DNA from: Candidatus Sungbacteria bacterium RIFCSPHIGHO2_01_FULL_50_25
GTDB lineage: Bacteria; Patescibacteriota; Minisyncoccia; Sungbacterales; HO2-52-23
Length of the DNA: 10,522 nt
Assembly (NCBI GenBank): GCA_001822215.1
Contig: MHQD01000039.1
Span: 1-10,522, forward strand
Direction of reading: 5' to 3'
Made by a program: the position numbers and the translations under genes. Positions 8,371 to 10,522 of this stretch are shown piece by piece; the stretch's first letter is position 1, and every line of letters begins with the position of its first letter. The notes under the pieces are model-generated. The model was not told the origin of the DNA. It worked only from the letters and a program-made list of their open reading frames with translations, and did no database searches.

Positions 8371-8405
8371 AAAATGAAGCCCCCGGACGCGTTGCACGCC
8401 CGGGG
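8366..8405 (-). terminator. Terminator of the minus-strand secreted protein gene
   Basis: On the minus strand CCCCGGGCG (8397-8405) pairs with CGTCCGGGG (8381-8389) with one mismatch around a 7-nt loop. This is followed by CTTCATTTTTAT, a usable T-run. It lies 18 nt after the stop codon. Confidence 0.75.
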
Positions 8406-8423
8406 TACTGCTTGTTGTTTGGT

Positions 8424-9302
8424 TTACCACCTCCTTCGATAGTCGCCATAGGCGACTATCTCGATCTTGTTCATCTTGAGTTCCTCTGGAGAGAACTTCC
8501 ACTCCTCGACCGCCTCGCGGCTGACGTAGAGGAAATTCCCCATTCCATCCGACTCCGACGCGCGACCCTCGGCGATGTCCTTCCGGATGTCTGCGAGCCG
8601 GTCGGTGAAATCCTTGCGGAGCATTGCCCGAAGTGCCTCCGGCGTCTGCTTGATCGCTGTGGGGCTCTCGTTCACCTCAGCAAGAGCGTTCACTATTACT
8701 CGCATCACGCGATCAGTGTCTGCGAGGTCGAATGAACCTTCACCTGTGCCGCACTGGACCTTGACGCGCGCTGGCCGAGGCATCTTGAAGACATCGGTGA
8801 ACGATGATGCTACTACGAGACCGAGCTCGTGGTAGCGGCTGGCCACCTCACGGGCGATGTCTGCGCTCACGCCGACCTCCTCCCAGGTGATCTCGCGGCC
8901 CGGGATCTCATAGCGCTTCTGCAGGTACCCGAATGCCGTCGCCATCTCGTCGAACTTCTCGGAGTATGCACATGCCTTGGCTCCGATGGACGATGATGTT
9001 GTGAGGCTCTTCATCCACCCTGGCTGTTTCTGCCCGGTGATGAGGTTCCTCTCTGGCTCCCTCGCGAGATCGAATGCCCGTCGGATCTTCTCGACGATCT
9101 GCTGCCGGCGTTCCTTGTCGCGCTGCTCCCACTCTTCATCGAACTTCGAGACCCTGTCTCTCATCTCCTCGATCGTGGGTTTGGTTTTGGCCACGTTCGG
9201 TGTAGAGACCGGTTGGGTCGTGGGCGTCGGTGTCTCCGACCGTCCGCAGGCAAATGGGTTGACGAACAAAACCGCCATAACGATGCCCATGATCCAGTTC
9301 AT
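8424..9302 (-). CDS. Predicted secreted protein or lipoprotein, function unknown
   Basis: I do not recognise this 292-residue protein. It begins with a short signal-like helix (about residues 3-17) and a cysteine at 19 in NPFACG, a poor lipobox, so lipid anchoring is possible but not certain. A Thr/Pro/Ser-rich linker (22-42) follows, then a charged helical stretch (43-85, coiled-coil-like), a middle region with C111 and C184, and a mostly helical C-terminal half. The start is firm: GGAGGAG lies just upstream and a TTGACT-17-TATAAT promoter precedes it. Codon use differs sharply from the neighbours: isoleucine is never ATT, Phe is nearly always TTC, and GAG far exceeds GAA. This suggests transfer or selection for expression. 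Its 3' end carries a 10-bp hairpin. It converges on groEL. Confidence 0.85.
   Translation of the reverse strand: MNWIMGIVMAVLFVNPFACGRSETPTPTTQPVSTPNVAKTKPTIEEMRDRVSKFDEEWEQRDKERRQQIVEKIRRAFDLAREPERNLITGQKQPGWMKSLTTSSSIGAKACAYSEKFDEMATAFGYLQKRYEIPGREITWEEVGVSADIAREVASRYHELGLVVASSFTDVFKMPRPARVKVQCGTGEGSFDLADTDRVMRVIVNALAEVNESPTAIKQTPEALRAMLRKDFTDRLADIRKDIAEGRASESDGMGNFLYVSREAVEEWKFSPEELKMNKIEIVAYGDYRRRW
8438..8460. repeat. Perfect 10-bp hairpin at the 3' end of the secreted-protein gene
   Basis: GATAGTCGCC (8438-8447) and GGCGACTATC (8451-8460) are perfect reverse complements with a 3-nt loop. They lie within the last codons of the minus-strand gene, encoding IVAYGDYR just before RRW-stop, 12 nt from the stop codon. 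Confidence 0.7.
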
Positions 9303-9347
9303 CTCTTCTCCTCCATGTTTGGGGTGGTAGTAGGGAACTTATACTAT

Positions 9348-9376
9348 ATTATATACCGCTCCTCACTAAAAGTCAA
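9348..9376 (-). promoter_or_regulatory. Strong promoter of the secreted-protein gene
   Basis: On the minus strand TTGACT (9371-9376), an exact 17-nt spacer and TATAAT (9348-9353) form a near-consensus sigma-70 promoter. The leader of about 40 nt ends in GGAGGAG seven bases before the ATG at 9302. Confidence 0.88.
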
Positions 9377-9412
9377 ATAAAATGGCGTTTTTGAATTATT
9401 TTTTGATAAATA

Positions 9413-9441
9413 TTGACATTTATACTGAATCGTGCTTATCT
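9413..9441 (+). promoter_or_regulatory. Candidate promoter of the 64-codon gene
   Basis: An exact -35 TTGACA (9413-9418) is followed after 17 nt by TTATCT with an upstream TGC (extended -10). TCTAAT at 9439-9444 is a better box but 20 nt away. The -10 assignment is therefore uncertain. It is divergent from the secreted-protein promoter, about 37 bp apart. Confidence 0.5.
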
Positions 9442-9463
9442 AATTTAGAAAGGGGGTGGTGAT

Positions 9464-9658
9464 TTGATCACCATCGTAATCCGGAAGAGGGGGGAGGCCT
9501 TTGAGGCCTTCTTACAGGACGACGCGAGCGCCTCGGGGCGCGGAGCGACGTCCGATTCCGCGGTTGGGGATCTCGTACGCACGCACTGCGACCGTTTCAA
9601 TATCGCAGTCGTTGCGGCGCGCGAAGCTCCGACGCGGCAGGGCCTCATCAGAACATAA
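9464..9658 (+). CDS. Small protein with HicB-like features, TTG start
   Basis: A 64-codon gene starting with TTG at 9464. It is supported by a very strong Shine-Dalgarno sequence AAGGGGGTGGT (9450-9460), an upstream TTGACA and a terminator directly after the stop. The product begins with a beta-strand-like ITIVIRKRGEAFEAFLQD, then a G-rich turn SGRGATSDSAVGDLVRTH and a second strand FNIAVV. This layout (strand, glycine turn, T-x3-A helix) recalls small HicB-like partial RNase H-fold proteins, but similarity by eye is weak. There is no partner toxin gene next to it. Its GC-rich codons match those of the divergent secreted-protein gene and not the rest of the window. Confidence 0.72.
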   Translation: MITIVIRKRGEAFEAFLQDDASASGRGATSDSAVGDLVRTHCDRFNIAVVAAREAPTRQGLIRT

Positions 9659-9701
9659 AGCCCGTGGCGGAGTTCGCTCCCCGCGGGCTTCGTCATTTTT
9701 T
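9658..9701 (+). terminator. Terminator of the 64-codon gene, UUCG tetraloop
   Basis: AAGCCCG-T-GG-C-GGAG (9658-9672) pairs with CTCC-CCGCGGGCTT (9677-9690) around a TTCG loop. There is one mismatch and one bulge, and T6 follows at 9696-9701. Confidence 0.85.
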
Positions 9702-9708
9702 GTGCTCG

Positions 9709-9717
9709 TGATATACT
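9709..9717 (+). promoter_or_regulatory. Extended -10 giving a leaderless mRNA
   Basis: TGATATACT is a good extended -10 ending six bases before the ATG at 9724. Transcription should begin at or within a base or two of the start codon. There is no room for a Shine-Dalgarno site. The -35 position falls in the tail of the preceding terminator and is poor. Confidence 0.65.
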
Positions 9718-9723
9718 TTTTGT

Positions 9724-10269
9724 ATGGGCGCTATTGCTACCGCAACCCAATATTACGATTCCGCAAGAACTTCTGCCGCGGGATTTTTATCAAACCCTTC
9801 ATGGGATATTGTTTTGGTGATTGCGTTCGTCGGCGCTGGTTTTTTCTACGGCGTCATGATGGGCAAGCGCCGAATCATCTCCTCGATTTTTTACACATAT
9901 ATCGCATTTGCGCTTTTTTCTGTCCTGCCGCAAGAAAAAGTTCTGCCGTGGCTCTCGTTCGTTGACGCGTTTGCCGCAAAAATCATTTTGTTTCTTGCAC
10001 TCTTCCTCATTCTGTATTTTCTGCTTGGTTCACGGAGATCGCGGAGCCCGGTCCGCGCAAGCGCGTGGTGGCAGGTATTTTTGCTCTCGTTCGTCCAGGT
10101 TGGATTTTTATTTCATATCATCATAGGATTTTTGCCGAAAGAGACCGTTGCCTCGCTCGCGCCGCTCACGAAAACGGTATTTGCAAACGCTTCGCTTAAA
10201 ATTTGGTGGTTTGTGATTCCGATTCTTCTTCTCATTGTTTTCAAACGATGGGGACGAAGCGATGATTAA
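9724..10269 (+). CDS. Multi-pass membrane protein, function unknown
   Basis: A 181-residue protein with about five membrane helices by eye (near 28-46, 51-69, 84-102, 116-138 and 160-175). Basic loops lie at KRR (48-50), SRRSRS (103-108) and a C-terminal KRWGR. The first helix region loosely resembles CvpA-type membrane proteins, but I would not assign the family. The ATG at 9724 lies right behind an extended -10 box, so the gene is probably translated from a leaderless mRNA. It ends 25 nt before a sugar-phosphate isomerase gene and may be co-transcribed with it. Confidence 0.85.
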   Translation: MGAIATATQYYDSARTSAAGFLSNPSWDIVLVIAFVGAGFFYGVMMGKRRIISSIFYTYIAFALFSVLPQEKVLPWLSFVDAFAAKIILFLALFLILYFLLGSRRSRSPVRASAWWQVFLLSFVQVGFLFHIIIGFLPKETVASLAPLTKTVFANASLKIWWFVIPILLLIVFKRWGRSDD

Positions 10270-10294
10270 TAGTAGTTAAACGGCAAAAATTGCA

Positions 10295-10522
10295 ATGTCA
10301 ATGCGCGATGCCATATTGAATTTTTATACGCAGTTCGAGTTCGAACCGAAGGTTGAACACGGAGAAAACCTCGGGGAGTATTCTTCATATATTGTGTGCG
10401 GCATGGGAGGATCAAACCTTGCCGGTGATCTTTTGGAAATAGTGTCTCCGGGGACGGATATCTATTCGCACCGCGACTATGACCTTCCGGCGATGTCAGA
10501 AAAGCGCCTCAAGGAGTCGCTC
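10295..10522 (+). CDS. Bifunctional phosphoglucose/phosphomannose isomerase, N-terminal part
   Basis: The frame from the ATG at 10295 stays open for 76 codons to the window edge. It contains YIVCGMGGSNLAGDLL (32-47), the sugar-phosphate-binding start of a SIS domain, as found in the PGI/PMI family that interconverts fructose-6-phosphate with glucose-6-phosphate or mannose-6-phosphate. YSHRDYDLP (57-65) after it also fits that family. A second in-frame ATG at 10301 is an alternative start; neither has a Shine-Dalgarno site. The C-terminal half with the catalytic residues is outside the window, so assignment rests on the N-terminal SIS motif. Confidence 0.85.
   Translation, partial: MSMRDAILNFYTQFEFEPKVEHGENLGEYSSYIVCGMGGSNLAGDLLEIVSPGTDIYSHRDYDLPAMSEKRLKESL

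Noticed and set aside
8172..8735. A 187-codon plus-strand ORF over the hairpin cluster and the end of the secreted-protein gene
   Set aside because: It starts within the groEL terminator, translates palindromic intergenic sequence, and overlaps a minus-strand gene with a firm promoter, Shine-Dalgarno site and terminator.
9501..9965. 154-codon plus-strand ORF across the terminator at 9658-9701
   Set aside because: It runs through a terminator and out of frame over the membrane protein gene, and has no ribosome site.

Overview
The window looks like a chromosomal segment of a small-genome bacterium, most likely of the Candidate Phyla Radiation (Patescibacteria, Parcubacteria-like). This is inference from overall gene character: a two-domain phosphoglucose/phosphomannose isomerase, short lineage-specific membrane proteins, little use of Shine-Dalgarno sites, and start codons placed right after -10 boxes. 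TGA is used as a stop, so the UGA-recoding CPR lineages are unlikely. No tRNA, rRNA, CRISPR array or transposase gene was seen.

Layout. (1) 1-1070, minus strand: the N-terminal 356 codons of uvrC, running off the left edge and carrying an in-frame 78-nt palindromic insertion. (2) 1071-1291: a divergent control region between uvrC and uvrA with promoter-like boxes, a 17-bp dyad and a 16-bp perfect inverted repeat whose right arm ends on the preferred uvrA start codon. (3) 1292-5087: uvrA, then two translationally coupled NUDIX hydrolases. (4) 5157-5806: a CDP-alcohol phosphatidyltransferase (phospholipid synthesis) with its own promoter and terminator. (5) 5824-8173: the groES-groEL operon with a consensus promoter, a CIRCE operator one base from consensus, an unusual 222-nt structured spacer between the two genes, and a terminator. 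(6) 8174-8423: a convergent intergenic region filled with nested hairpins. (7) 8424-9701: two divergent, GC-rich genes, a secreted or lipoprotein-like protein on the minus strand and a 64-codon plus-strand protein, both with strong Shine-Dalgarno sites and codon use unlike their neighbours. (8) 9709-10522: a leaderless-looking membrane protein gene, then the start of a SIS-domain sugar-phosphate isomerase that runs off the right edge.

Function. uvrA and uvrC are the damage-recognition ATPase and the dual-incision nuclease of nucleotide excision repair, and here they share one intergenic control region. The NUDIX pair may sanitise nucleotide derivatives; its link to repair is only positional. 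groES/groEL form the chaperonin and are predicted to be HrcA-controlled. The remaining genes concern membrane lipid synthesis, the envelope and sugar-phosphate metabolism.

No clear new multi-gene system is visible. The least explained signals are the palindromic insertion in uvrC, the inverted repeats that pair with the uvrA and groEL start codons, the hairpin array at 8200-8405, and the compositionally distinct gene pair at 8424-9658.
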